DNA of 64,000 nt from Ensifer adhaerens (GCA_900215285.1 OCMG01000003.1:434001-498000), one strand, 5' to 3'. Positions 50,102 through 59,293 are shown, numbered from the stretch's first letter. The notes: generated by a model not told the origin, from the letters alone. Translations and numbers: made by a program.

Positions 50102-51073
50102 TCAGTAACCCAGACCCTTCTTCTCTTCATACACCTTCTTCGGATCGTCGTTCGGCGTATAGAGCTTCGATTCCGTGATGATGAACTTTGGCGGCTGCTT
50201 CTTGCTCGTCCAGTAGGCGTCGAGCGCGTCGAAGGCGGGGCCGGCCATATTCGGGGTCAGTTCGACCGACGCGTTGGCTTCGCCGGCCATCATGGCCTTG
50301 AAGATATCCGGAACGGAGTCGACGGAGACGACCAGAATGTCCTTGCCCGGCTTCAGGCCGGCATCCTTGATGGCCTGGATGCCGCCGACGGCCATGTCGT
50401 CGTTATGGGCATACATGGCGCAGATGTTCTTGCCGCCGTCTTCCGCCTTGATGAAGCCTTCCATGACTTCCTTGCCCTTCGAGCGGGTGAAGTCGCCGGT
50501 CTGGCTGCGGATGATCTTGATGTTGTCGTGGCCCTTGATGGCTTCTTCGAAGCCCTTCTTGCGGTTGATGGCCGGCGTGGAACCGACGGTGCCCTGCAGT
50601 TCGACGACATTGCACTTCTTGTCGCCAACGGTCTTCACGAGCCAGTCACCGGCAACCTTGCCTTCCTTCACCTGGTCGGATGCAACCGAGGTCAGGTAGA
50701 GGTCCTGCGGAGCGTCAACGCCGCGGTCGAGAAGGATAACCGGGATCTTCGCGTCCTTGGCTTCGCCCAGAACCGCGTCCCAACCGGTGGAAACGACCGG
50801 CGCGACGAGGATGGCGTCAACGCCCTGGGCGATGAAGCCGCGGATCGCCTTGATCTGGTTTTCCTGCTTCTGCTGGGCATCGGCGAACTTCAGGTTGATG
50901 CCGCGCTTTTCAGCTTCCTGCTTCGTCACCGAAGTTTCGGCGGCGCGCCAGCCGGATTCGGAGCCGATCTGCGAAAAGCCGATCGTCTTGCCCTTGAGGC
51001 TGTCGGCATAGGCGGCAGAAGACAACAGGGCAGCTACGCCCGCGGCGACCGCGAGTTTCGTCAAGAATTTCAT
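50102..51073 (-). CDS. ytfQ: Sugar ABC transporter substrate-binding protein YtfQ type
   Basis: A 323-residue periplasmic protein of the Peripla_BP_4 family. Signal peptide residues 1-22 (LAVAAGVAALLSSAAYA, cut before DSLKG). Motifs: TIGFSQIGSESGWRAAETS, KEAEKRGINLKFADAQQKQENQIKAI-like stretch, VDAILVAPVVSTGWDAVL and VVSVDSVPDIFKAMMAGEANASVELTP. These match YtfQ, which binds galactofuranose, in the ytfQRT-yjfF order. ATG 51073 follows GGGAGGAAATC, so the upstream ATG at 51094 is rejected. First gene of the operon. Confidence 0.88.
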   Translation of the reverse strand: MKFLTKLAVAAGVAALLSSAAYADSLKGKTIGFSQIGSESGWRAAETSVTKQEAEKRGINLKFADAQQKQENQIKAIRGFIAQGVDAILVAPVVSTGWDAVLGEAKDAKIPVILLDRGVDAPQDLYLTSVASDQVKEGKVAGDWLVKTVGDKKCNVVELQGTVGSTPAINRKKGFEEAIKGHDNIKIIRSQTGDFTRSKGKEVMEGFIKAEDGGKNICAMYAHNDDMAVGGIQAIKDAGLKPGKDILVVSVDSVPDIFKAMMAGEANASVELTPNMAGPAFDALDAYWTSKKQPPKFIITESKLYTPNDDPKKVYEEKKGLGY

Positions 51074-51362
51074 GATTTCCTCCCAAATGCTCACCCGCTC
51101 TCTCCGGGTAGCTGAAGAGACGCTATCAAAAGTACTATTATATGTAAATATATCTTCATAAAAAGTGTATTATAGATTATTTTACACACGTATAAGATGA
51201 AAATGCCCGCAGGAGGTGCCATGGGTGAGTTTCACAATCAATGTGGAATCAAGCGCTTCCCGCATCTGCGTTGTGCAGCCGCAGCGTGAGCGAGAGATTG
51301 CCTGATCCGCCTGAATCGGCCAAAACCTAAACGCAAGCCAGATAAAAATTCGGGAGGAATTC
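51074..51362. promoter_or_regulatory. Divergent promoter region of ytfQ and the FAH operon
   Basis: 289 bases with a markedly AT-rich centre (about 51120-51185). Within it, GTGTA (near 51166) and TACAC, 13 bases apart, form a short dyad that could bind the GntR regulator. The exact operator and promoters are not resolved. Confidence 0.4.
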
Positions 51363-52535
51363 ATGTCCCATGCGCGACTGTCGCTGACTGCAGCCACGAT
51401 TTTACCGGAGGATTCGGACGGCGCGCTTCTGGTGGGTCGGGTCTGGTCGAAGGCCGCCGGCGGTCCTTCGCCGGTGTTCTTTCGGGGCGGACGCGTCCAT
51501 GACCTCTCCGGTCACGTCGCAACCATCGCCTCCCTCCTTGAGAAACCGGATGTCACGGCATGGCTTTCAAGCCTGCCCGATCTTCCCGATCTCGGCCCGC
51601 TGGATGCCTTCCTGAATGGCGAGGCGGGCGAACTGCTGGCACCGGTCGATCTGCAGGCGATCAAGGCCGCGGGCGTCACCTTTGCAGGCAGCATGCTGGA
51701 GCGCGTGATCGAGGAGCAGGCCAAGGGCGACAGCGGGCGCGCGGAGGAGATCCGCAAGCGCCTTGCCCCGGTTCTGGGAGAAAGCCTTAAAGGTGTGGTT
51801 GCCGGATCGCCGGAGGCGGCGAAGGTCAAGGCGCTGCTGCAGGACATGGGTCTCTGGTCGCAATATCTCGAGGTCGGCATCGGCCCGGACGCGGAGATTT
51901 TCACCAAGGCGCAAGTCATGTCGGCCGTCGGCTGCGGCGCGAAGGTCGGCATTCACCCGATTTCGGAATGGAACAATCCGGAGCCGGAAGTGGTGCTGGC
52001 CGTGCGCTCGGATGGGACAATTGTCGGTGCGACGCTCGGCAACGACGTGAACCTGCGCGATGTCGAAGGGCGCTCGGCACTGCTGCTCGGCAAGGCGAAG
52101 GACAACAATGCATCTTGCGCGCTTGGCCCCTTCATCCGCCTGTTCGACAAGGGCTTTACCCTTGACGATGTTGGGGGCTTGAGCGTCTCGCTCAGCGTGA
52201 CGGGCGAGGACGGGTTTGAAATGACCGGCATCAGCCACATGTCCGCCATCAGCCGCACGCCGAAGAATCTCACCGGGCAGATGCTGAACCGCAACCATCA
52301 ATATCCCGATGGTGCGGTTCTCTTCCTCGGCACGATGTTTGCCCCCGTCAAGGACCGGCGCGGGCCCGGCCTCGGCTTCACCCACGAGATCGGCGACCGG
52401 GTGGAGATTGCCTCGCCGAGGCTGGGTCGGCTGGTCAATATCGTGGATCGAACGGATGCCTGCCCGCAATGGACCTTTGGCGTCCGGGCGCTGATGCAGA
52501 ATCTCGCCGCGCGCGGGCTGAGCGATCGGGTCTAA
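51363..52535 (+). CDS. Fumarylacetoacetate hydrolase family protein
   Basis: A 390-residue FAH-superfamily enzyme. The metal/active-site region is EIFTKAQVMSAVGCGAKVGIHPISEWNNPEPEVVLAV, where the two Glu (in PEPE) and the following NDVNLRDVEGR bind the metal. The C-terminal part has GAVLFLGTMFAPVKDRRGPGLGFTHEIGDRVEI. Members act on acylpyruvates and keto-deoxy sugar acids, and the substrate is not known here. GGGAGGA precedes ATG 51363. It opens an operon with pxpB, pxpC, biotin carboxyl carrier and biotin carboxylase genes, or merely precedes it, because a 129-base gap follows. Confidence 0.82.
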   Translation: MSHARLSLTAATILPEDSDGALLVGRVWSKAAGGPSPVFFRGGRVHDLSGHVATIASLLEKPDVTAWLSSLPDLPDLGPLDAFLNGEAGELLAPVDLQAIKAAGVTFAGSMLERVIEEQAKGDSGRAEEIRKRLAPVLGESLKGVVAGSPEAAKVKALLQDMGLWSQYLEVGIGPDAEIFTKAQVMSAVGCGAKVGIHPISEWNNPEPEVVLAVRSDGTIVGATLGNDVNLRDVEGRSALLLGKAKDNNASCALGPFIRLFDKGFTLDDVGGLSVSLSVTGEDGFEMTGISHMSAISRTPKNLTGQMLNRNHQYPDGAVLFLGTMFAPVKDRRGPGLGFTHEIGDRVEIASPRLGRLVNIVDRTDACPQWTFGVRALMQNLAARGLSDRV

Positions 52536-52664
52536 GTCCGAAAGTAGGTCAGGGGATAAACTCCCTGCTTCCTTGTTTTCGTTTGCTGAAAGGGTCATCC
52601 TCACGCAACGGAAGGGCCTTTGAGTCTTCACCGTCGATCTGCCAGAGGGGAGCTGCCAGCCGCC

Positions 52665-53324
52665 ATGCGAGAGCCGATCACGATCAGTTTTTCGGGCGGC
52701 AGCGCATTGCTCCTGCAATCCAATTCGAGCCGCTTCGACGAGCAGTTCCAGAAACGCATCTGGTCGCTGGCAAGCGACCTGCAGGTGGCTCCCGGCTTTA
52801 CCGAAACCGTGCCGGGCATGAACAACATTCTCGCTCTCTTCAACCCGGACGAGATCGCACCGGAGGAGGCGCGCCGCGATTTGTCGGAGCGCTGGGCCAA
52901 GGCGCAGCCTCTGCCGCGCCGGGGCAAGACGGTGGAAATTCCGGTCGTCTATGGCGGACAGATGGCCGAGGATTTCAAGCCCTGGGCGCGCCATTGCGGG
53001 CTGGCTCCGCTGGAGGCCGCGCAGCGCCATGCGGCGGGCACCTATCAGGTGGCGGCCATCGGCGCGATGCCGGGCTTTCCCTATTTGTCCGGTCTCGATC
53101 CGGCGCTCGCGATCGCACGGCGCTCCACCCCCCGGCTTGCTGTCCAGGCGGGTTCGGTGATTGTCGGCGGGGCGCAGGCGGCCGTCATGCCGCAGACCTC
53201 ACCGTCCGGCTGGCACATCATCGGGCACACCAAAATCGCGCTTTTCGACCCGCATCGCGAAGAACCCTCGACATTGGCGCCAGGCGACATCGTCCGTTTC
53301 ACCATTGAGGATGTCTGGCTATGA
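52665..53324 (+). CDS. pxpB: PxpB-like subunit (KipI family)
   Basis: A 219-residue protein of the carboxyltransferase subdomain C/D (KipI) family. Typical parts: MNNILALFNPDEIAP-type GMNNILALFNPDEI, RTVEIPVVYGGQMAEDF-like region near residue 95, AAIGAMPGFPYLSGLDPALAIARRSTPR and VPAGSV-like VQAGSVIVGG. In 5-oxoprolinase it is one half of the PxpBC complex. The same fold supplies the carboxyltransferase part of urea carboxylase. ATG 52665 is the best start (GGGGAG about 12 bases upstream); a TTG at 52620 is possible. It overlaps pxpC by 4 bases. Confidence 0.85.
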   Translation: MREPITISFSGGSALLLQSNSSRFDEQFQKRIWSLASDLQVAPGFTETVPGMNNILALFNPDEIAPEEARRDLSERWAKAQPLPRRGKTVEIPVVYGGQMAEDFKPWARHCGLAPLEAAQRHAAGTYQVAAIGAMPGFPYLSGLDPALAIARRSTPRLAVQAGSVIVGGAQAAVMPQTSPSGWHIIGHTKIALFDPHREEPSTLAPGDIVRFTIEDVWL

Positions 53325-54280
53325 TCGAGGTGCTGACGACGGGCGCGGCGAACACCATTCAGGATCTCGGACGCAATGGTCGCTTCGATATCGGCGTCAG
53401 CCGCAGCGGGGCGATGGACCGCCTGTCGCTGATGATCGGCAATGCGCTGCTTGGCAACGATCTGAATGCGGCCGGACTGGAGATCGCAATCTTCCCGTTC
53501 CGCCTGCGCTTCGATCGAGCCGCGCGCTTCGCCGTCACGGGCGCGGAGAGCGCGGTGACGCTTGCCGGACGGCCATTGCCGCCGCGTTGGGCCGCGAGTG
53601 CGGCGCAAGGTGAAACGCTGGTGATTGCCCCACCAGACAAGGGGGCGCGGGTCTACATCACTTTCGCCGGCGGAATTGATGTCGAGCCGGTGCTGGGCTC
53701 GCGGGCCACGGACCTGAAATCCGCCTATGGCGGGCTTGATGGGCGGGGCTTGAAGCGCGGCGACCGGCTGAACGTGATGGCTACCGCTCCGAAGCGTGCA
53801 TTCGGCGCGACGCTCGATCCGATGGCGGCGCTCGATTTCGCCCAGCCGCTTCCTGTCCGCGTGGTGGCTGCGGCGGAATATTCCGTTTTTACCACCGACG
53901 CGAGGCGGCTTTTTTCCCGCTGGTCGTGGCGGGTGACACAGGAGGCGGACCGCATGGGTTATCGGCTCGAAGGCCCGGAACTCAAGCTGGAGCGCCGGCT
54001 GGAGCTGATGTCGCATGGCATCCTGCCCGGGACGGTTCAGGTCCCGCCGTCCGGCAAGCCGATCATTCAGTTGGCGGATGCCAACACGTGTGGCGGCTAC
54101 CCTAAGATCGCGACCGTGATCGAGGCGGATCTCTGGATCGTTGGCCAGGCAGGTCCCGATAGCCGCTTTCTCTTTCTCGAAGTCACACCCGACGAGGCCA
54201 ATGACGCGCTTCGCAAACAGCGCCTCGAGATCGACGCGCTCGCGCGTACGGTTGAGGTTGCCCGATCACTGGCCGGCTAG
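53321..54280 (+). CDS. pxpC: PxpC-like subunit (KipA, biotin-dependent carboxyltransferase type)
   Basis: A 319-residue protein of the KipA/allophanate-hydrolase-subunit-2 family. Motifs are TTGAANTIQDLGRNGRFDIGVSRSGAMD, YITFAGGIDVEPVLGSRATDLKSAYGG, SHGILPGTVQVPPSGKPIIQLADA and TGGYPKIA-type GGYPKIATVIEADLW. It pairs with PxpB, with ATGA overlap. The family carries a carboxyltransferase-like fold that in urea carboxylase is part of one chain with a biotin carboxylase. No pxpA (LamB/YcsF) gene is in this operon, so a plain 5-oxoprolinase is not complete here. Confidence 0.85.
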   Translation: MIEVLTTGAANTIQDLGRNGRFDIGVSRSGAMDRLSLMIGNALLGNDLNAAGLEIAIFPFRLRFDRAARFAVTGAESAVTLAGRPLPPRWAASAAQGETLVIAPPDKGARVYITFAGGIDVEPVLGSRATDLKSAYGGLDGRGLKRGDRLNVMATAPKRAFGATLDPMAALDFAQPLPVRVVAAAEYSVFTTDARRLFSRWSWRVTQEADRMGYRLEGPELKLERRLELMSHGILPGTVQVPPSGKPIIQLADANTCGGYPKIATVIEADLWIVGQAGPDSRFLFLEVTPDEANDALRKQRLEIDALARTVEVARSLAG

Positions 54281-54287
54281 GAACACC

Positions 54288-54731
54288 ATGGATATCGACT
54301 TCATCGAACGCCTGATCGAACTGGCGAAGAAGAGCGGGATCGCCGGTCTCGAATACGAGGCCAATGGCGAGACTGTCCGTATCACACTGGGCGACGAGGA
54401 GACGGCCGGCTCGGCAGAGCGCGTGGCGCATGTCGAAACGAAAAATGTCGGCGATGAAGCCGCCCCGTCGCTGCATCGCCTGACATCCGGCATGGCCGGC
54501 ACCTTCTATCGCGCCTCTGCGCCGGGGGCGGAACCCTATGTGAAGCCGGGCGATGTGATCGAGGAGGGGCAGGTTCTGGGTCTCGTCGAGGCGATGAAGA
54601 TGCTGACGCCCATCGAAGCGGATCGTGCCGGAACGATCCTTTCGATCGCGGTCGAGGATGGCACGGCGGTCGCGCGCGGCGCGCTGCTTTTCGAGATCGG
54701 CGCCGTTCCGTCCGAAGTCGAGAGATCATGA
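54288..54731 (+). CDS. Biotin carboxyl carrier protein
   Basis: A 147-residue BCCP. The N-terminal helix ([22 protein letters not shown]) is typical of AccB-like proteins. The C-terminal biotinyl domain has the motif EAMKM with the biotin-accepting Lys104. ATG 54288 follows AGGA with spacing 5. The frame runs on upstream within pxpC and is rejected. It is followed by the biotin carboxylase (ATGATG overlap). With AccC and PxpBC it could make a split biotin carboxylase complex. The essential fatty-acid AccB is normally paired with AccC alone, so this is probably a second, specialised set. Confidence 0.88.
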   Translation: MDIDFIERLIELAKKSGIAGLEYEANGETVRITLGDEETAGSAERVAHVETKNVGDEAAPSLHRLTSGMAGTFYRASAPGAEPYVKPGDVIEEGQVLGLVEAMKMLTPIEADRAGTILSIAVEDGTAVARGALLFEIGAVPSEVERS

Positions 54732-56098
54732 TGTTCGATACGGTTCTCATCGCCAACCGGGGGGAGATCGCGCTACGTATCCTGCGCGCCTGCCGGTCGC
54801 TGGGCCTGAAGACGGTCGCCATTCACTCGGAAGTCGATCGCGAGCTGCGCCATGTGCAGCTGGCCGACAAGAGCCTTTGCATCGGCCCCGCGTCGCCGCG
54901 CGACAGCTATCTCAACATCGCCTCCATCCTGCTCGCCGCGAAGGCGACCGGGGCAGGAGCGATCCACCCCGGCTATGGCTTTCTGTCGGAGCATGCCGGT
55001 TTTGCGGAGGCGGTGGAAAAGGCAGGTCTCGTCTTCATCGGTCCGCCGGCCGAGGCGATCCGCGTGATGGGCGACAAGATCGCGGCCAAGGCGGCGATGC
55101 GGGCGGCAGGCGTGCCCTGCGTTCCCGGCTCCGAGGGCGCGCTCTCTGATGAAGCCTGGCGGGTGCGCCATGTCGCCGCCGAAGTCGGCTATCCGCTCAT
55201 CGTGAAGGCCTCCGGCGGTGGCGGCGGCCGCGGCATGCGCATCGTTCGCCGCGAGGAGGATCTGGCCGATGCCGTGGCGCTGACGCGGGAGGAGGCTGGA
55301 CGCGCCTTCAACAATCCCGACGTCTATATCGAGATGTTTCTCGAACATCCGCGTCATATCGAAATTCAGGTGCTCGCCGACAATCATGGGAATGTGGTCG
55401 TGCTCGGCGAACGCGATTGCTCGATGCAGCGCCGACATCAGAAGGTGATCGAGGAGGCGCCGGCGCCCGGCATTCCACGCGAGGCGATCGAGCGGGTCGG
55501 AGCGCGCTGCGTGGCGGCGTGCAGGCAGATGGGTTATCGCGGGGCGGGAACGTTTGAATTCCTCTACGAGAACGGCGACTTCTTCTTCATCGAAATGAAT
55601 ACTCGCGTTCAGGTCGAACATCCCGTGACCGAGATGGTGACGGGGATCGATATCGTGCGCGAGCAGAACAGGATCGCCATGGGAGAGCCGTTGTCATTCA
55701 AACAGAGCGATCTCGTGCTCCGCGGCCATGCGATCGAATGCCGGATCAATGCCGAAGATCCCTTTGCCTTCACGCCGGCCCCCGGCCGAGTCGAGGCTCA
55801 TAGGCCGCCGGGCGGGCCGGGGATAAGGCTCGACACGCATCTTTACGACGGCTACGAGGTGCCGCCCCACTACGACTCGCTCGTCGCCAAGCTGATTGCC
55901 TATGGAGAAACCCGCGAGGAGGCGGTGATCCGAATGAAGGCGGCCTTGGACGAATATGTGATCGGGGGGCTGAGGACCACCATCCCGCTGCACCGCGCAT
56001 TGATGGACGAGCCGGGTTTTCGGGCGGGCGGATTCGACATTCATCATCTGGCAGCGCTGATTGCGGATGGTCACCTCAAGGCGGAGGACGGGCCATGA
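54728..56098 (+). CDS. accC: Biotin carboxylase
   Basis: A 456-residue ATP-grasp enzyme. Motifs: [18 protein letters not shown] at the start, [32 protein letters not shown] (glycine-rich ATP loop), [19 protein letters not shown] and [22 protein letters not shown] with the catalytic/metal residues. It carboxylates the biotin of the carrier upstream. It probably is not the housekeeping AccC, since it is in the PxpBC operon. Starts at ATG 54728 or ATG 54731, both overlapping the BCCP stop. The next gene overlaps by 4 bases. Confidence 0.9.
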   Translation: MMFDTVLIANRGEIALRILRACRSLGLKTVAIHSEVDRELRHVQLADKSLCIGPASPRDSYLNIASILLAAKATGAGAIHPGYGFLSEHAGFAEAVEKAGLVFIGPPAEAIRVMGDKIAAKAAMRAAGVPCVPGSEGALSDEAWRVRHVAAEVGYPLIVKASGGGGGRGMRIVRREEDLADAVALTREEAGRAFNNPDVYIEMFLEHPRHIEIQVLADNHGNVVVLGERDCSMQRRHQKVIEEAPAPGIPREAIERVGARCVAACRQMGYRGAGTFEFLYENGDFFFIEMNTRVQVEHPVTEMVTGIDIVREQNRIAMGEPLSFKQSDLVLRGHAIECRINAEDPFAFTPAPGRVEAHRPPGGPGIRLDTHLYDGYEVPPHYDSLVAKLIAYGETREEAVIRMKAALDEYVIGGLRTTIPLHRALMDEPGFRAGGFDIHHLAALIADGHLKAEDGP

Positions 56099-56472
56099 CG
56101 CTCGACGAAATCGAGCGCGCCATCGCGCTTGCCAAATCGCGCGGCCTTTCCGAGCTTGAATGCGCGATCGGGCAGGGCGGGCGGCTGAAGGTGATCGTCA
56201 GTCGGCCGCACAAGGCCGCGGTGATATCTGCAAGCCCCCGGCCGGCCAAGGTGAGCGACGCCATCCGCGCCCGCTACTTTGGCGTCTTTGCCGATACCGT
56301 TCCCGCGATCCGAGCGGGGGACAATGTGCATCCGCACCAAATCATCGGCTTCCTCGAACTCGGAGAAATCCGCTTCGCTATCGAGGCGGACAGGGCTGGA
56401 CTCATCGCCGCAAAGCCCGTCAGGCCCGGCGATCTGGTCGGCTATGGCGAGACCGTTTTCGAATACGCATAG
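56095..56472 (+). CDS. BCCP-like protein lacking the biotin lysine
   Basis: A 125-residue protein. It aligns with the BCCP encoded two genes upstream along its length: an N-terminal [17 protein letters not shown] matches [17 protein letters not shown], and both share IEADRAG after the lipoyl/biotin loop. The motif EAMKM is replaced by ELGEI, so the biotin lysine is Glu91 here and the protein cannot be biotinylated. A degenerate paralogue may act as a scaffold or regulatory subunit. It overlaps accC by 4 bases (ATGA), so it is made with the complex. The domain is intact, without frameshift. Confidence 0.85.
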   Translation: MTLDEIERAIALAKSRGLSELECAIGQGGRLKVIVSRPHKAAVISASPRPAKVSDAIRARYFGVFADTVPAIRAGDNVHPHQIIGFLELGEIRFAIEADRAGLIAAKPVRPGDLVGYGETVFEYA

Positions 56473-56506
56473 CGCTTCGGGTTCAACGGTCGCCGCGCAT
56501 GCGGAC

Positions 56507-56571
56507 GCTGAAATCCTGTCAGACGCCATGTCCGGGCGCGAAGCATTCGCCTGCGCCCGGAGGATTTCAGC
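56507..56571. terminator. Nested hairpin between convergent genes
   Basis: Outer arms GCTGAAATCCT (56507-56517) and AGGATTTCAGC (56561-56571). Inner arms TCCGGGCGC (56531-56539) and GCGCCCGGA (56553-56561). It lies after the BCCP-like gene and before the crcB stop on the other strand, suited to end both transcripts. Confidence 0.7.
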
Positions 56572-56577
56572 CCCGAT

Positions 56578-56964
56578 CTATCCCTGAACTGTGACGAGGT
56601 TGCGTACGATTGCCAGCCCGAGAAAAAGTGCGCCCACGGAAACCACAACGGACGCCAGCGCATATCCGGTCGCCAGCCAGCTCTCGCCGCGTTCGAAGAT
56701 GGTTGCCGTATCCAGCGAAAAGGTCGAGAACGTCGTGAAGCCGCCGAGAATGCCGGTGGTGAGAAACAGTCTGGCCGATTGCGGCAGGCCCGATTTCAGC
56801 GCCCAGTATTCGGCGATGAGCCCCATCACGAAACTGCCGAGAACGTTGACGCAAAGCGTGCCCCAGGGAAAGTTCGGCCCCAGCCATTTCAGGGTCGCAA
56901 CGTTCACACCCTGACGCAGCATCCCGCCGATGCCGGCACCCAGGAAGACGATCAGATAGTTCAT
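56578..56964 (-). CDS. crcB: Fluoride channel CrcB/FluC
   Basis: A 128-residue membrane protein with four helices that exports fluoride as a dual-topology dimer. Signature residues: GAGIGGMLRQ (the GGxxR motif), NVLGSFVMGL (the N of helix 2) and the TTFSTFS motif in GILGGFTTFSTFSLD. ATG 56964 has AAGGAC six bases upstream, so the earlier ATG at 56988 is rejected. A fluoride riboswitch lies upstream of the gene. Confidence 0.95.
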   Translation of the reverse strand: MNYLIVFLGAGIGGMLRQGVNVATLKWLGPNFPWGTLCVNVLGSFVMGLIAEYWALKSGLPQSARLFLTTGILGGFTTFSTFSLDTATIFERGESWLATGYALASVVVSVGALFLGLAIVRNLVTVQG

Positions 56965-57059
56965 GCATATGTCCTTTCGTTGTTGCAACGAAAGCCTGCG
57001 CAGGTGGGAAGGTCAAGACAGACTCCCGCCATCGCGGAAGGCTTTCGAGCATTCCACCC

Positions 57060-57125
57060 TTGGCAGGAGCTATCAGCCGACGCCTCGAAGCACCGGCGGT
57101 TGTCGGGAAGCCCCATTCCCATCTA
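57060..57125 (-). promoter_or_regulatory. Fluoride riboswitch upstream of crcB
   Basis: On the minus strand the leader begins GGGAATGGGGCTTCCC, continues AACCGCCGG and ends GGCGTCGGCTGATAGCTCC then TGCC. This fits the crcB RNA class: 5' GG-N-ATGG block, AACCGCC pseudoknot arm, and GGCTGATNNCTCCTGCC at the 3' end. It lies about 95 bases before the crcB start. The ATGG block reads GGGAATGG instead of the common GGCGATGG. Confidence 0.88.
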
Positions 57126-57178
57126 GGATCTATGTAGGGAAGGAGCCGCGTCGCTGCAATCTCTGCGTCGCGGACCGT

Positions 57179-58456
57179 TCAAACCGACATGTCTGCGTTG
57201 CGCTCGGTGGACCGCGGCGCTGACTGCGACAGTCTGTGGAGAAGCGCGATCTCCGCATCGGGCAATCCCGCTGCTGTGGCGAGCGAAAGCGCATAGGAAG
57301 ACAGGGCCGCGCAGGGAGCATTGAACGCTTCGGGAACCGATTGCCGAAGGGCCAACAGCGCCTTTTGAAGCCGCACCTGCACCTCGATCATCGGTGCACC
57401 GTCGCGGGCGATCGGTCTGAAAGCGTCTTCAATGGCTTCTGCGGGCCTCAGGGGACTGACGCGAACGGCAGGAAAGTCGGGTTCGAGATCGGCGCGGGCA
57501 TTCCATTCGGTCAGGATGCGCACGAGCCGCCCGATAACGCTGATTGCCGTACCGGGGTCGTTGACGGCCGGCGAGAGCGCCCGCGACGCGATTTCCGAAA
57601 AGACGATCAGCCCGAAACGCGGATCGTCGTCGAAGGCGCGCTGATTGCCGATTGCAAAGGCCGATTGCACCCGCACGACATCTTCGTCGGAAAGGCTTTC
57701 CACGCGCAGATGGGCGATGGGTCCGCGTTCGACCACGAAGGAGCCCGGAACGTTCGGCAGATAGACTTCGCCTCCCAGCGTTTCGGCGACCGACTGGAGA
57801 GCCTCCATGTCGATATGTTCGATATAGCCGGTGACTGAGGCCTGAATCTCGATGCAGCCCTCGGGTAGCGGTCCTTCGAAGGGGCAGCCGCCCAGATAAG
57901 GCTTGCCGAGCCGGGCCGCGAGCGCAATACGCGTGGCGCTCTCGACCCGGTCGAGCGTGTAGTCCATGCGTCCGAAGCTCATCAGGTGGCCGATCCAGCG
58001 AATGAGCGCGATCACCACCAGAAGGACGACGGAGATGGTGAAGAGATAAAGCACCACCTTGCCCGACTGGCTGTAGAGCTGCGCGTTGAGCGCGATCAAT
58101 CCCAGCAGGCTGAACAGAAAGGCGCCGATGAAGGTTGCAAGAACGTTCTGCGTGGTCGTGTCTTCCTGCAGGAGCGCAGTGGCGCGCGGTGTCGCGGTTG
58201 CCGCGGCGGTTCCGAAACCCGTGACCGCAATGGAGAGCGAGAAGGTCGTCACCGCCAGCATGGAAGAGGCAAGGATTTCGAGGATCTGCGAGACGGCATC
58301 CGATCCGGCCTTAAGGGCGACGAGTTCCGGCACATAGGGGGCAAGCAATTGCGCCAGCGCCACCGAAAGCACCGAAAGGCAGGAAATGGCGACGACCCGA
58401 AGCCAGATTTTCTGCCGCCACGCCTTGTAGAGGTTCCAGATCTTGAAGTTCATCAT
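57179..58456 (-). CDS. DUF2254 family membrane protein
   Basis: A 425-residue protein with about four transmembrane helices in the first 160 residues (LRVVAISCLSVLSVALAQLLAP, EILASSMLAVTTFSLSIAVTGFG, LATFIGAFLFSLLGLIAL and LYLFTISVVLLVVIALIRWIG). The conserved stretch DVRFGLIVFSEIASRALSPAVNDPGTAI-like (here DPRFGLIVFSEIASRALSPAVNDPGTA) is a hallmark of DUF2254, function unknown. The C-terminal half is cytoplasmic. Start is ATG 58456 or ATG 58453. It is transcribed toward crcB but ends just before the crcB riboswitch, so they are separate. Confidence 0.85.
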   Translation of the reverse strand: MMNFKIWNLYKAWRQKIWLRVVAISCLSVLSVALAQLLAPYVPELVALKAGSDAVSQILEILASSMLAVTTFSLSIAVTGFGTAAATATPRATALLQEDTTTQNVLATFIGAFLFSLLGLIALNAQLYSQSGKVVLYLFTISVVLLVVIALIRWIGHLMSFGRMDYTLDRVESATRIALAARLGKPYLGGCPFEGPLPEGCIEIQASVTGYIEHIDMEALQSVAETLGGEVYLPNVPGSFVVERGPIAHLRVESLSDEDVVRVQSAFAIGNQRAFDDDPRFGLIVFSEIASRALSPAVNDPGTAISVIGRLVRILTEWNARADLEPDFPAVRVSPLRPAEAIEDAFRPIARDGAPMIEVQVRLQKALLALRQSVPEAFNAPCAALSSYALSLATAAGLPDAEIALLHRLSQSAPRSTERNADMSV

Positions 58457-58566
58457 GCCTCGCCATATCGCTGTGATCCATTATCCTTGGGATCGAGCTC
58501 AAAAAGCAAGCGCCGGCGGCTTCGTTCCCGAAAATCCGGAAGGGCCTGCCCTTCGTAGAAACGATC

Positions 58567-59277
58567 ATGGTCGAGATGGACTCCCTGAGAGAAAACTACC
58601 GCGCACTTGTCATCGGCGCATCGGGCGGGATCGGATCCGCGATTGCCGAGGCACTTGAACGCGACCCGCGTGCGGGGGCGGTTGTCAGGCTGTCCCGCAC
58701 GGACATTCCCGATTTTGATCTGACGGACGAAGTTTCCATCATGCGGGAGGCGGGGCGGATTGCCGCTGAGGGGAACGATCTCGACCTCATCGTCAACGCG
58801 ACCGGCGCTTTGACAATCGGCGCCTCGGGACCGGAGAAGGCACTGAAGGCAATCGATCCCGACGCCATGTTGCGGCAGTTCCAGCTCAACGCCATCGGGC
58901 CGGCGCTTTTGCTGAAGCATTTCTCGCCCCTCATGCCCCGCGACCGCAGGAGCGTTTTCGCCTCCCTTTCCGCGCGCGTCGGTTCGATTGGCGACAACCG
59001 TCTCGGCGGCTGGATTTCCTACCGCGCAGCAAAGGCGGCACAGAACCAGATCATCCGGACGGCGGCGATCGAAATCGCCCGGACCAGGCCGCATGCCATC
59101 GTAGCGGCTCTGCATCCGGGCACGGTGGAGACGGCGCTTTCAGTGGGCTATCGTGGAAGCCACGCAGCCGTTTCGCCCGCCGAGGCGGCGGCCAATCTAC
59201 TTTCCGTGCTCGATAGCCTGCCACCGGAGAAGACCGGTGGCTTTTTCGCCTATGACGGCTCGGTGATTGAGTGGTAG
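58567..59277 (+). CDS. SDR family oxidoreductase, C-factor-like
   Basis: A 236-residue short-chain dehydrogenase. Cofactor motif IGASGGIGSAIAEAL near residue 16, VNATG near residue 77 (in place of NNAG), catalytic Ser in SLSARVGSI and YRAAKAAQN (Tyr/Lys). The C-terminus GGFFAYDGSVIEW marks the C-factor-like subgroup of SDRs. A variable NNAG suggests a divergent substrate pocket. Start ATG 58567 or ATG 58576. It is divergent from the DUF2254 gene and converges with the lipocalin gene at a gap of 16 bases. Confidence 0.85.
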   Translation: MVEMDSLRENYRALVIGASGGIGSAIAEALERDPRAGAVVRLSRTDIPDFDLTDEVSIMREAGRIAAEGNDLDLIVNATGALTIGASGPEKALKAIDPDAMLRQFQLNAIGPALLLKHFSPLMPRDRRSVFASLSARVGSIGDNRLGGWISYRAAKAAQNQIIRTAAIEIARTRPHAIVAALHPGTVETALSVGYRGSHAAVSPAEAAANLLSVLDSLPPEKTGGFFAYDGSVIEW

Positions 59278-59293
59278 ACCGCGACGGTCGACC

